Of a DNA stretch of 64,000 nt, positions 17,502 to 25,486 are shown in pieces (position 1 is the first letter of the stretch; each line of letters opens with the position of its first letter). The position numbers and the translations under genes are program-made. Source of the stretch: Spongiactinospora rosea (GTDB lineage: Bacteria; Actinomycetota; Actinomycetes; Streptosporangiales; Streptosporangiaceae); the NCBI RefSeq assembly GCF_003315795.1, contig NZ_QMEY01000001.1:1-64000 (forward strand). Direction: 5' to 3'. The notes beneath the pieces are model-generated. The model made no database searches and was not told the origin of the DNA. It saw only the letters and a list, made by a program, of their open reading frames with translations.

Positions 17502-17615
17502 GTGAGAATACCCACCCCGGAGGAGTGGGCACAACCGTTGCAAAACGCGCCGGAACGATCCCAGAAATGGGCGCGTGAAGTTGCCGCGATCTACTGTCTT
17601 GAGATCAACGACTAG
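17502..17615 (+). CDS. Putative 37-residue protein
   Basis: GTG start, reading RIPTPEEWAQPLQNAPERSQ and on to KWAREVAAIYCLEIND. The composition (amphipathic helix, tryptophan twice, acidic end) is protein-like and unlike the surrounding noise. Small proteins of this look occur next to integrases in actinobacterial elements. Purine-rich GGAAAGAAG abuts the start. A directionality factor for the integrase or a small regulator are possibilities, but nothing in the sequence proves either. Confidence 0.5.
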   Translation: MRIPTPEEWAQPLQNAPERSQKWAREVAAIYCLEIND

Positions 17616-17630
17616 GCCGTGACAACACGA

Positions 17631-17662
17631 GACCCCCGCTCGCAGGAAACGCGGCGGGGGTC
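17631..17662. terminator. Hairpin between the 37-residue ORF and the integrase
   Basis: GACCCCCGC (17631-17639) pairs with GCGGGGGTC (17654-17662) across a 14-base loop, followed by ttcgtct. The two flanking genes converge on it, so it could serve both. Confidence 0.7.
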
Positions 17663-17677
17663 TTCGTCTGTAACGTG

Positions 17678-19219
17678 TCAGCCGATATCGGCGTCAGCGT
17701 CTTCCCGAAAGACCGGGACGATCAGATCAGGATGGAAAGGTGAACCCTTAGATGATGGCTTGATGATGACCGCTGTGAGGGTCTTCGCAATAGCGGCCTG
17801 CTTCTGCTCCATGGTGAAATCAGGATCATCCCACCGTTCCGCGAGATCTGTCACCACTCGCTTACGTGACTGCTGCTTCGCCTCATAAGCGCGCTTCTCC
17901 CGCTTAAGAACTGCTTCGGCCTCCTCCATACGCGCCAGACTCGGGAAGTACCGCTCTTTCGAGTACCGTCCCGTTTCATACATCTCGGTGGATTCGGCGA
18001 TTCGCTGTTGCAGGTCCGCGAGTTCCTGCGCCTTTGGCCACGGCGGAACTTCCCTGGCCTCACGGAGCGGGATCTCCTTCTGATGCTCCATGATGACGAG
18101 TGCTTTGATGTACTCGTTGATCTGGTCGGCCTTGCGAGCCACCCGACCGCATCCCCCCATGCCCTTCCCCGGGCACCGGTAGATCTCTACCTTCTTGCTC
18201 TTGCTCGGCGTGTAGCGGACCGTCCCGAACATGCGCGCTTTGCAGTTGCCGCACCGGACGAACGGCGAGAGGAGGTATTTAGTCCGATAACCCGTTCCCT
18301 TGGCTCCAAGCCGGGAGTTGCGGCTAGTCTCTTTCGCCTTCCATCGGCTAACGATCGCCTCATGTTGTTCGACGGAGATGATCGGTTCCCATAAGCCTTG
18401 CACGGGCTTTCCGTTCACGTCATAAAGGATTGCGCCCTGATGAGTCTTGATCCCGCACAGCCGGGGGTTCAGGAAGATCCCAAGAATGGTGTTCAGTCTC
18501 CACACCTTGAGACCTGTCGAAGTCGGTATCCCGCGCGCGGTCCATTCTTGAGCAATGGTGAGCGCACTCACGCCCGCCGTAATCCTCGGTATCTCCCTGA
18601 GAATGTGCGCCGCCTCGCGCTTGTTGACGTGAATCCGGTCCTTACGCCACCCGAACGGGCGGTTCGGCCCGCCGCTGTTCTTCCCTTTCATCGCGGCGTG
18701 CCGTTTGCCGTCCGCAACCTGCCGGGACTTGTTCCGGGATTCCTGATTGCGCTGATTCACCAGACTCCGCGCGGCGGAGATCCCCGCATCCGTCGTAAGG
18801 TCGATATTCCCGGTCAGGCTCACCACATATGCGCCGTAGTGCTCGACGACCTCTATGAGATCTTCGAGGATGCGGGGGTCGCGTGTGGCCCTGTCGATAT
18901 CCGGGGATACCAGCGCGTTGCATTCCCCGCGTCGAAGCGCGGTGAGAATCGCCTCCCAGTCAGGACGCACAACCCGATAACCGTATGTGCCGTCCGGTAA
19001 CTGCACCCGTGTCTTAACGTAGGAGGAGACGGCGTTTTCCGGTACTTCCCGTGCGACCTTCCCGCCGATTCTGCGGACGAACACGCGAAGGTCGTGGAGC
19101 TGGTTGGCGAGCTGTTCGGGCCGGTCGGCCGACTCGCGGGCGGACAAGATCCAGACGAGCTTGTCGGGGTCCTGGTCGATGAGTGTGCGCCCCCCGACGC
19201 GGCGCGGTGGAGTCCTCAT
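17678..19219 (-). CDS. Large serine recombinase (integrase of the virB4 element)
   Basis: 513 residues. The resolvase domain begins with LSARESADRPEQLANQ, where Ser30 is the likely nucleophile. The recombinase domain contains NRPFGWRKDRIHVNKREAAH. The zinc ribbon is VRCGNCKARMFG ... YRCPGKGMGGCGRVA near residues 325-365. A long coiled coil follows (AQELADLQQRIAESTEMYE). The length is typical of large serine integrases. The ATG is only 33 bases from the core AAA of attR, so in the integrated state its upstream DNA belongs partly to virB4. Circularisation would instead place the element's left end (12533 onward) upstream, a possible switch in expression. Confidence 0.95.
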   Translation of the reverse strand: MRTPPRRVGGRTLIDQDPDKLVWILSARESADRPEQLANQLHDLRVFVRRIGGKVAREVPENAVSSYVKTRVQLPDGTYGYRVVRPDWEAILTALRRGECNALVSPDIDRATRDPRILEDLIEVVEHYGAYVVSLTGNIDLTTDAGISAARSLVNQRNQESRNKSRQVADGKRHAAMKGKNSGGPNRPFGWRKDRIHVNKREAAHILREIPRITAGVSALTIAQEWTARGIPTSTGLKVWRLNTILGIFLNPRLCGIKTHQGAILYDVNGKPVQGLWEPIISVEQHEAIVSRWKAKETSRNSRLGAKGTGYRTKYLLSPFVRCGNCKARMFGTVRYTPSKSKKVEIYRCPGKGMGGCGRVARKADQINEYIKALVIMEHQKEIPLREAREVPPWPKAQELADLQQRIAESTEMYETGRYSKERYFPSLARMEEAEAVLKREKRAYEAKQQSRKRVVTDLAERWDDPDFTMEQKQAAIAKTLTAVIIKPSSKGSPFHPDLIVPVFREDADADIG

Positions 19220-19227
19220 AATTCGGA

Positions 19228-19254
19228 GTATGCGGTAGAAGCACCGCAGTTAAA
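19228..19254. other. attR of the virB4 element
   Basis: The arm GTATGCGGTAGAAG (19228-19241) is followed by 10 bases and the core AAA (19252-19254), after which host virB4 resumes with GCC GCC CGC AAG. In the joined attP the core dinucleotide AA falls exactly midway between this arm and the one at 12542-12555. AA is not its own complement, so strand exchange would have a fixed direction. Confidence 0.8.
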
Positions 19255-19584
19255 GCCGCCCGCAAGCACTGGGCCGGACTGTCCGTCGTCACCCAGGACG
19301 CCGCCGACCTGCTCGTTACCGACCAGGGCCAAGCCGTGGTCGCCAACTCCACCACCCAGATCCTGCTCCGCCAGGCACCCCAGGCCATCGACCGGATCAC
19401 CGACGCCTTCCAGCTCTCGGACGGCGAGCGGCGGCTCCTGCTGTCCGCCGAACGCGGCACCGGACTGCTCGCCGCCGGACGGCAACGCGTCGCCTTCCAG
19501 GTCATCGGCAGCCCCTGGGAACACGCCACCGTCACCAGCGACCCCCGAGAACTCACCGCACTCAACTCTGAGGAGGAACTATGA
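19252..19584 (+). pseudogene. VirB4-type conjugation ATPase, 3' part
   Basis: Detached C-terminal 110 residues of the ATPase, beginning KAARKHWAGLSVVTQDAADL at the attR core. The TQD motif and the helical end (RQAPQAIDRITDAFQLSDGE) complete the RecA-like fold started at 11147-12532. In the present arrangement it has no start codon with a ribosome-binding site, though a GTG at 19336 could start a fragment. Its stop overlaps the next gene by ATGA, so excision of the element would restore the operon's coupling. Confidence 0.93.
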
Positions 19585-20492
19585 CCCGCGCCGCATGCGC
19601 CATCGCCATCACCCTGCAATCGGCCCTGCTCACAGCATGTACTGAGGCTCGCCCGCAGGCCGCACCGGCCGTACCCGTCAGCGCCATGACCGTCGGCGTA
19701 CGGCCCGTCAGCAACACCGAAGCCCGCCGGGCCTATGACCGTTACCTGCGGCTGGGCGATCGAACATACGCCGGACTGGCACTGGAGATCAGCCGCGCCC
19801 GCCCGGAACCCTTCCCACCCGGCGATGTCCGGTTCGTCATCCCGCGCCCGCTGCCAGGAAGCCCACGCTGGTTCCTCGCCAGTACCGTACGCACCCAGCT
19901 CATCTTCCAAGAGACCAGAGCCGGATGGCGGGTCGTCGCGGGATCAGCCACCCCGGCCGGGTACCGGCTCCCGGAACCGGCCTTGGACCCCGACGGGCAC
20001 GCGATGGCCCTGGACGAACACACCACCGGCCTGTACGCCACGCCGCGCCAAGTTGCCCACGCCCACGCCATCTCGCTCGCGAGCATGCATCTTCATCCAC
20101 AGGCCCGCGCGGTCCTCGCCCCCGGCACCCACACCAGCGACGCCGCCCGCGACCTCCAGGCCGAACAGGCGCTCACGCGCGGCCAGTGGGCGCTGAGCAT
20201 CACCACCCACGACCTGCCCGCTCTATACGCGCTGCGCACCAAGGATGGCGGTGCCCTGACCTGGTACGGCATCCGGGAAACCCAGACCTACACCCCGGTG
20301 GCCGACCCGCACACCGCCATTCGGTTCAGCCGGCCCGTGCTGGCCGCCCTCAGCCGTGGGCGTGCCTTCGCGAGCCGGGCAGTCATCAAGGCCGCGGGCT
20401 CGTTCGTCGCCGTCATCCCACCCGCCGGAGCCACGGCCAAGGCCGCCGTCGCCGGCGGCTGGTACGCGACGACCAGCATCAACGGATCGTGA
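19581..20492 (+). CDS. Exported lipoprotein of the transfer operon
   Basis: 303 residues. The signal peptide has a lipobox-like LLTACTEA (Cys20), so it is probably anchored outside the membrane. The mature protein is rich in beta-type segments (RWFLASTVRTQLIFQETRAG, GGALTWYGIRETQTYTPVAD). Similar proteins of unknown function are found between VirB4 and the coupling protein in actinobacterial conjugative elements. A role as an extracellular part of the secretion channel is inferred from position only. The start is fixed by the ATGA overlap with virB4. Confidence 0.7.
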   Translation: MTRAACAIAITLQSALLTACTEARPQAAPAVPVSAMTVGVRPVSNTEARRAYDRYLRLGDRTYAGLALEISRARPEPFPPGDVRFVIPRPLPGSPRWFLASTVRTQLIFQETRAGWRVVAGSATPAGYRLPEPALDPDGHAMALDEHTTGLYATPRQVAHAHAISLASMHLHPQARAVLAPGTHTSDAARDLQAEQALTRGQWALSITTHDLPALYALRTKDGGALTWYGIRETQTYTPVADPHTAIRFSRPVLAALSRGRAFASRAVIKAAGSFVAVIPPAGATAKAAVAGGWYATTSINGS

Positions 20493-20506
20493 CAGGGAGC
20501 CGCCAA

Positions 20507-22762
20507 ATGATCCATGCAGACCCCGCCGACCTGTGGAAACTCGCCGCCGCCCTGGCCATGGTCGAAACCGTCATCGCCGTCCTCCACCTCACCGCCCACC
20601 GACTGCGTCACCGTCGCTGGAGCCGCGACGCCCGATGCGTCGAGATCCTCGCCCCACCCACGGCCGACATGGCCGGAGCCGAAGCACTGTGGACCAACCT
20701 GATGGGCCTGCTCCGGCCCTGGTGGAAGCGGCTCCTGCTGGGCCAGCACCACCTGGCCTTCGAGTACATCTTCAGCAGCGACGGCATGCGCATCCGGCTG
20801 TGGGTGCCCGGCGTCGTCCCCAAGCACCTGGTCGAGCACGCGATCGAGGCGGCCTGGCCGTCCGCGCGTACCCGGATCGAGACCGCCGACCAGCCGCTAC
20901 GGGAGCGCGGCTGGTCCACCGGCGGCCAGTTCGTCCTCGCATGCGGCGAACGCCTGCCGATCCGGCACGACCACGCCTCCGACCCGCTTCGCGCGCTCAC
21001 CGGCGCGGCCGTCGGCATGCCGCCTGGACAGCGCGCCGTCGTACAGATCCTCGCCCGTCCGGCCACCGGACGCAGGCTGAGCGGCCTTCCGAAAAGGACG
21101 GTAAGCGTGCTGCTCGACCTGATCACTCCTGGACCGCAACAGGTCACCTCGCTGGAGAGGGCAGGCTGGGCCCGCGCCGCCCGTGACAAGGCGCAACGCC
21201 CCCAGTACGAGGTCGCGATCCGCTACGCCGTCCAGGTCGATCGGCCCGCCAAAGCGGCGGCCCGTGGCCGCGCGCACGCGATCGCCTCCGCCTTCGCCCT
21301 GTACTCAGGACACAACCGCCTCCAACGACAGCGGATGTACCAGCCGGTACGTCGGCTCGCCGCACGCCGGATGACCCGCGGCTTCCTGCTCTCCGTACCG
21401 GAACTCGCCGCCCTCGCCCACCTCCCGCTCGACACCGCCGTCCCCGGCCTGCGCCGAGCCAGGGCCAACAGCGTGCCACCGTCCCCGGCCATCCCGTACG
21501 GCGGCCCGCGCGCCAAGATCCTCGGCACCTCCGACTCCGGCCATGAACGCACGGTCGCGCTGGGCGTCGTCGAATCGTGCCACCACGTTCACGTACTCGG
21601 CCCCAACGGCACCGGAAAATCCACACTCCTCGCCCAGATGATCCTCTCCGACGTCCAGGCCGGCCGCGGCACCGTGGTCATCGAAGCCAAAGGCGATCTC
21701 GTACGCGACCTGCTCGGACTCCTCCCCAAAGCCGCAGGGGAGAGGGTCGTCCTGATCGATCCTGACGACCGCCACCCCCGCCCGGCGCTCAACATGCTCG
21801 GCGGCCCGGACCCGGTCATGGGCGTGGACAACCTGGTCGGCATCTTCCGTGAGATCTACGCCGACCACTGGGGCCCGCGCACCGACGACATCCTGCGCGG
21901 CTGCGCCCTCACCCTGGCTGGCCGGGGCGGCACCCTCGCCGACATACCCAAACTGCTGTCAGACCCGACGTTCCGCCAACGCCAGATCGCCACGATCAAC
22001 GACCCGGTTCTGCGCGGCTTCTGGACCTGGTACGCGAGCCTGTCAGAACAGTCCCAGGCCCACGTGACCGCACCGATCATGAACAAGCTGCGGGCCTTCC
22101 TGCTCCGTTCTTTCGTCCGCGACGTGGTCGGCTCCGCGGAATCCACCTTCGACCTCGGGCGGGTGCTCGACGGCGGAATCCTCCTCGTACGCCTCCCCAA
22201 GGGAGTACTCGGCGACGACACCGCCCGCCTGCTCGGCTCCATGCTCCTCGCCCAGGTCTGGCAGACCGCCGCCCGCCGCGCCCGGCTCGGCCATGCCCGC
22301 CGCCCAGCCGGGCTCTACGTGGACGAGTGCCACAACTTCCTGGCGCTGCCGCACGCGATGGCCGACGTACTCGCCGAGGCCCGCGCGTATCGCCTTTCGC
22401 TCACCCTCGCCCACCAGCACCTCGCGCAGCTCCCACGCGAACTCCGGCAGGCCATCTCCGCCGACGCCCGGAACAAGATCTACTTCTCGCTCTCGCCCGA
22501 GGACGCCCGCGAGGCCGAACGCCACTTCGCCCCCCACCTCACCGCCCACGACCTGGCCAACTTGGACGCCTACCAGGCCGCCGCCCGGCTCGTCACGGAC
22601 TCGGCGCAGGCGCCGCCGTTCACGCTGCGCACCCGCCCCCTGCCCGAACCCGACGTCGAGACCGCCCAGGCGATTCGCGCGCAGGCCGCACAGACGCACG
22701 GCCGTAAGGCCGCTGCCACCCAAACCGCGCCGGACGCCCGGCGCACCACCACCAACCAATGA
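20507..22762 (+). CDS. Type IV coupling ATPase (VirD4/TraG-like)
   Basis: 751 residues. It has an N-terminal membrane helix (residues about 10-30), a long helical middle region and a RecA-type motor domain. Walker A is HVLGPNGTGKSTLLAQ near residue 365 and Walker B AGLYVDECHNFLALP near residue 605, followed by LTLAHQHLAQLPRELRQAI, the sensor region of coupling proteins. It should link the relaxase-DNA complex to the channel and pump DNA. The ATG at 20507 has AGGGAG 8 bases upstream. An alanine/threonine-rich tail ends the protein. The stop overlaps the next frame. Confidence 0.9.
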   Translation: MIHADPADLWKLAAALAMVETVIAVLHLTAHRLRHRRWSRDARCVEILAPPTADMAGAEALWTNLMGLLRPWWKRLLLGQHHLAFEYIFSSDGMRIRLWVPGVVPKHLVEHAIEAAWPSARTRIETADQPLRERGWSTGGQFVLACGERLPIRHDHASDPLRALTGAAVGMPPGQRAVVQILARPATGRRLSGLPKRTVSVLLDLITPGPQQVTSLERAGWARAARDKAQRPQYEVAIRYAVQVDRPAKAAARGRAHAIASAFALYSGHNRLQRQRMYQPVRRLAARRMTRGFLLSVPELAALAHLPLDTAVPGLRRARANSVPPSPAIPYGGPRAKILGTSDSGHERTVALGVVESCHHVHVLGPNGTGKSTLLAQMILSDVQAGRGTVVIEAKGDLVRDLLGLLPKAAGERVVLIDPDDRHPRPALNMLGGPDPVMGVDNLVGIFREIYADHWGPRTDDILRGCALTLAGRGGTLADIPKLLSDPTFRQRQIATINDPVLRGFWTWYASLSEQSQAHVTAPIMNKLRAFLLRSFVRDVVGSAESTFDLGRVLDGGILLVRLPKGVLGDDTARLLGSMLLAQVWQTAARRARLGHARRPAGLYVDECHNFLALPHAMADVLAEARAYRLSLTLAHQHLAQLPRELRQAISADARNKIYFSLSPEDAREAERHFAPHLTAHDLANLDAYQAAARLVTDSAQAPPFTLRTRPLPEPDVETAQAIRAQAAQTHGRKAAATQTAPDARRTTTNQ

Positions 22763-22773
22763 AGGAGAAGACC

Positions 22774-23637
22774 ATGGCAACACCCCGATTCACCCCGCGC
22801 ATGCTCGGCGAACTGGCCATCCGGCTCACCGAGCGCGACCGTCACCTGATCCGCCGCATCGGCGAGTACCGCGTACTGACCTCACCACAGGTCACCGAGA
22901 TGTTCTTCGGCACTGACGACGCCGCCCGCCGCCGCCTGCTCACCCTGACCAGAATGGGGGTACTGGAACGCTTCCGTCCCAACCTCCCACCCGCGATGGG
23001 CACGGCCCCCTACCACTACGTGATCGGCGAGACGGCCGCCGCCGTCCTCGCCTCCGAGGACGGCGTGGACCTGGCCGACTACGGCTACCGCCGGGACCGC
23101 GTGCTCAGCATCGCGTTCAGCCAGAAGCTCGCGCACACCGTCGGCACCAACGGCTTCGCCGCGAGCCTGTACGGCAGCGCCCGCCGCGACCCGGACGCCG
23201 AAGTGCTCACCTGGTGGCCGGAGGCCCGCTGCGCCGCCGAATGGGGACACACCGTACGCCCCGACGCCTACTGCCGATGGCGGCAGGGGGACAACATCAT
23301 GGACTTCTTCCTGGAGTACGACACCGGCACCGAACCCCTCGATCGAGTTGTGCGCAAGCTGGACCGGTACGCGGCTCTGACCGAGGCGACCCGGATCGTC
23401 ACCCCGGTCCTGTTCTGGGTCCAGGGCGAACGCCGCGAGATCAACCTGCGCAAGAAGCTCAAGCACCACCCAGCGCACATGTTCGTACCGATCGCCACCG
23501 CCTATCCAGCCGTACTGGACTCCGAAGGCCCGGCAGGCCGTCGCTGGGCCCCCAGCGACTACGAGGGACCACCGGTACGGCTCGCCGAGCTGGCCACGTA
23601 CTGGCCCGGCCTCGGCCCGCAACCGACCACAGGTTGA
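22774..23637 (+). CDS. Replication-relaxation family protein (candidate relaxase)
   Basis: 287 residues. LTERDRHLIRRIGEYRVLTS followed by PQVTEMFFGTDDAARRRLLT is the winged-helix N-terminus of the replication-relaxation family, and the C-terminal half (MDFFLEYDTGTEPLDRVVRK) is the conserved nuclease-like part with acidic residues. Members act in initiation of transfer or replication of actinobacterial mobile elements. No HUH or HxH relaxase is seen elsewhere, so this is the best relaxase candidate of the ICE. The ATG at 22774 follows GAAGGAGAAG. The ATG at 22759, overlapping the coupling-protein stop, is an alternative. Confidence 0.8.
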   Translation: MATPRFTPRMLGELAIRLTERDRHLIRRIGEYRVLTSPQVTEMFFGTDDAARRRLLTLTRMGVLERFRPNLPPAMGTAPYHYVIGETAAAVLASEDGVDLADYGYRRDRVLSIAFSQKLAHTVGTNGFAASLYGSARRDPDAEVLTWWPEARCAAEWGHTVRPDAYCRWRQGDNIMDFFLEYDTGTEPLDRVVRKLDRYAALTEATRIVTPVLFWVQGERREINLRKKLKHHPAHMFVPIATAYPAVLDSEGPAGRRWAPSDYEGPPVRLAELATYWPGLGPQPTTG

Positions 23638-24203
23638 CCCGCATCGCCACGATCATCGCCGCAGGCAGCGGGATCCTGCTCGGCATCCCGCTGCTGGCGG
23701 GCCTCGCGGCCGGCGGCGGGCCCGCCCCACGAGCCGGATCGTGTGGCAGCCGGACGTCGGACCTGTGCACATCGCCCGGCGGGGTAGCGGTCCAGGCCGC
23801 CCTGGCGATGATCGGCACCCCGTACTCCTGGGGCGGTGGCGGCCCGCAAGGTCCGACTTTCGGCATCGGGCGTGGCGCACGGACTCGTGGGTTCGACTGC
23901 TCCGGCCTGACTGAGTACGCCTGGGCGCGGGCCGGCGCGGCCATCGGCGGCTACACGGGCGCCCAGTGGCGATCGGGCGACCGCATCCCACGATCCCACT
24001 TGCAGCCCGGTGACCTGCTCTTCTTCGCCACCAACCCGGAAGACCCCGCGACCATCCACCACGTCGCGCTGAACATCGATGGCCGGCGCTACGTACACGC
24101 CCCACAAACCGGTGCCCGGGTACGAATCGACCGATGGACGGCCTACCGGGAGGCGGAGTACGCGGGCGCGATCCGGCCGGATCTCCCCGATCTCGGGCGC
24201 TGA
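23634..24203 (+). CDS. NlpC/P60 cell-wall hydrolase (VirB1-like role)
   Basis: 189 residues. It starts with a TTG that overlaps the preceding stop (TTGA), followed by a signal peptide (IAAGSGILLGIPLLAGLAAG). The catalytic cysteine lies in RGFDCSGLTEYAW, the histidine in PATIHHVALNIDG, and the third polar residue in RRYVHAPQTGARV. The enzyme should cut peptidoglycan peptides to open the wall for the transfer channel. It is the last gene of the transfer operon, with a strong terminator 60 bases behind it. Confidence 0.9.
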   Translation: MTRIATIIAAGSGILLGIPLLAGLAAGGGPAPRAGSCGSRTSDLCTSPGGVAVQAALAMIGTPYSWGGGGPQGPTFGIGRGARTRGFDCSGLTEYAWARAGAAIGGYTGAQWRSGDRIPRSHLQPGDLLFFATNPEDPATIHHVALNIDGRRYVHAPQTGARVRIDRWTAYREAEYAGAIRPDLPDLGR

Positions 24204-24262
24204 CCAGCGTATTCTGAAGAGGACCGCTCTCACCTTTTGGCCAATTGGAAAGAGCAGGTCCC

Positions 24263-24294
24263 GGAAGGGCCGACCTGCGAAGGTCGGCCCTTCC
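24263..24294. terminator. Strong hairpin between convergent genes
   Basis: GGAAGGGCCGACCT (24263-24276) pairs perfectly with AGGTCGGCCCTTCC (24281-24294) around the loop GCGA. It closes the transfer operon on the plus strand and the regulatory cassette on the minus strand, where the stem abuts the stop codon at 24294-24296. Confidence 0.85.
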
Positions 24295-24611
24295 TACATC
24301 CGCAAGAACCGATCGAACGCCCCCGCGTACGCGCGAGTGACGAACGCCCGCCACGACTCCGGCGTCGTGAGCACTACCCCAGGCTGCTCCGGATCGCCGT
24401 CCCCCACCCGCAGCACCAGCACCCCATCACGCGCGACCGGCACGATGTGCCCCGCCCGCACTCCCGTGACGAACCTCGCGAACGCCATCCGTGACACCTG
24501 CACTCCGGCACTGGCCTTGTCCGCCCGCTCCCAGAACCGCAGCCACCCAGGGCCCAGCCCGGACGGCTCCACCTCCAAGCCCACACCGTCGCCCCTTCGC
24601 CCGTCGTTCAT
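24294..24611 (-). CDS. DUF397-like small protein with two related halves
   Basis: 105 residues. The phrases VSRMAFARFVTGVRAGHI and VVLTTPESWRAFVTRAYAGA both resemble the C-terminal signature of DUF397 proteins, so the protein looks like a tandem or diverged member. DUF397 proteins accompany XRE regulators and act as partners or antitoxin-like factors in actinomycetes. It overlaps the ATPase gene start by four bases (24608-24611) and ends in the terminator stem. Confidence 0.65.
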   Translation of the reverse strand: MNDGRRGDGVGLEVEPSGLGPGWLRFWERADKASAGVQVSRMAFARFVTGVRAGHIVPVARDGVLVLRVGDGDPEQPGVVLTTPESWRAFVTRAYAGAFDRFLRM

Positions 24612-25018
24612 GCCGATCGCTTCAACTCCAGATCGGCCCAGACCGAGCGGCCCGCCGTGATCTCGTCCGTGCCCCACTTCTCGGCGACCAGCTCGACCAA
24701 GGCCAGGCCGCGCCCCGTCTGGTCGTCGCCGTCCGCATGACGGACGCCGGGCACGCTCGCCTCCGTACCGCAATCGGCCACGGTGACGTGCAGTACGGTC
24801 CCGATCTGCTCGAACGCGACCCACAACCGCCCATCCGGCACGCGCCCCGAATCCGAGTGCTGGACCGAGTTGCCGACGAGTTCGCTGACCACGAGCAGCA
24901 CCGCGTACTCGTCGCCGTCGTACCCATGGACCTCAAGCAGAGCGCGAGCGAAGGCCCGCGCCAACGGCACCGACGACTCCGACCCCGGCAGCATCACCTT
25001 CCCCAGGAAGCGCGACAT
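24608..25018 (-). CDS. RsbW-like ATP-binding protein
   Basis: 136 residues, a small GHKL ATPase. The N-box LLVVSELVGNSVQHSD, the D-box VTVADCGTEASVPGV and the G-box DDQTGRGLALVELVAEKWG are all intact, unlike in the relative at 13701. Such proteins work as anti-sigma or partner-switching factors. I start it at the ATG at 25018, which overlaps the stop of the upstream gene. Longer frames run through that gene and are rejected. Confidence 0.85.
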   Translation of the reverse strand: MSRFLGKVMLPGSESSVPLARAFARALLEVHGYDGDEYAVLLVVSELVGNSVQHSDSGRVPDGRLWVAFEQIGTVLHVTVADCGTEASVPGVRHADGDDQTGRGLALVELVAEKWGTDEITAGRSVWADLELKRSA

Positions 25019-25338
25019 CAGCTCTCCTCCACCGCCGTTGCCCGCACCAGGTTCCGTACCTGCACGGCAGCCGTACGCGACCGCACCTCCACCGGCTTCC
25101 ACTGAGGCGGCTTGGTGTTGGGCTTCCGCACCAGGTAGACGGGCTCCCCGGCGCGCATCTCGGCTCGGATGGGCACCCATTCGCCCTGCCTGCGGAAGAT
25201 CTTCAGGGTGGGCGGCTCATGCGGGCTGCACCGCAACTCGACCAGCGCGCCCATCATGACCAGCAGCCAGCCGAGGCGGGCCAGATGGGAGTACTCATGC
25301 GGTTCGGACACGGGGGCCTCCACTTCGACCGCGAACAC
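25018..25338 (-). CDS. Hypothetical protein of the XRE/DUF397 cassette
   Basis: 106 residues, not recognised. One hydrophobic stretch (LARLGWLLVMMGALVELRC) is followed by a soluble basic domain (KIFRRQGEWVPIRAEMRAGE). It lies divergent from the XRE regulator with a 148-base gap that carries a palindrome, so it and the two genes behind it are probably controlled by that regulator. The start is the ATG at 25338; no better candidate is evident. Confidence 0.6.
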   Translation of the reverse strand: MFAVEVEAPVSEPHEYSHLARLGWLLVMMGALVELRCSPHEPPTLKIFRRQGEWVPIRAEMRAGEPVYLVRKPNTKPPQWKPVEVRSRTAAVQVRNLVRATAVEES

Positions 25339-25405
25339 TCAGCGTTACCGTCGGGAACTTTCTGTCGCCATAATGATGGAGGCATCAACCTAAGGGCAAG
25401 TACTT

Positions 25406-25422
25406 CTTGGGAAGTTCCCAAG
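25406..25422. promoter_or_regulatory. Perfect palindrome in the divergent promoter region (candidate operator)
   Basis: CTTGGGAAGTTCCCAAG is an 8+1+8 inverted repeat, followed by a half-site TTCCCAT at about 25429 and preceded by GGGAACTTT near 25352. It lies between the divergent 25018-25338 operon and the XRE gene at 25487, the natural place for an autoregulatory operator. Confidence 0.65.
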
Positions 25423-25486
25423 CGATACTTCCCATTTGCTCTAAACTGCTGCCGCTGCGACGCTGCAAGGCAACCGGGGGAGTGAG

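Larger units (their letters stand above)
12530..19254. mobile_element. Serine-integrase element inserted in virB4 (6722 bp between core copies)
   Basis: Both ends are visible. The flanks rejoin virB4 in frame at the codon AAA (12530-12532 and 19252-19254). When the element's two ends are joined on paper, arms GTATGCGGTAGAAG (19228-19241) and CTTCTACCACATAC (12542-12555) form a 14-base inverted repeat with one mismatch, separated by 22 bases. The shared AA lies exactly at the centre, which is the architecture of a large-serine-integrase attP. Cargo: a sigma-like/RsbW-like operon, a TPR regulator, an alpha/beta hydrolase, a 37-residue ORF and the integrase. No replication, capsid or transfer gene is seen, so it must rely on a partner for movement between cells. 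Confidence 0.9.
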
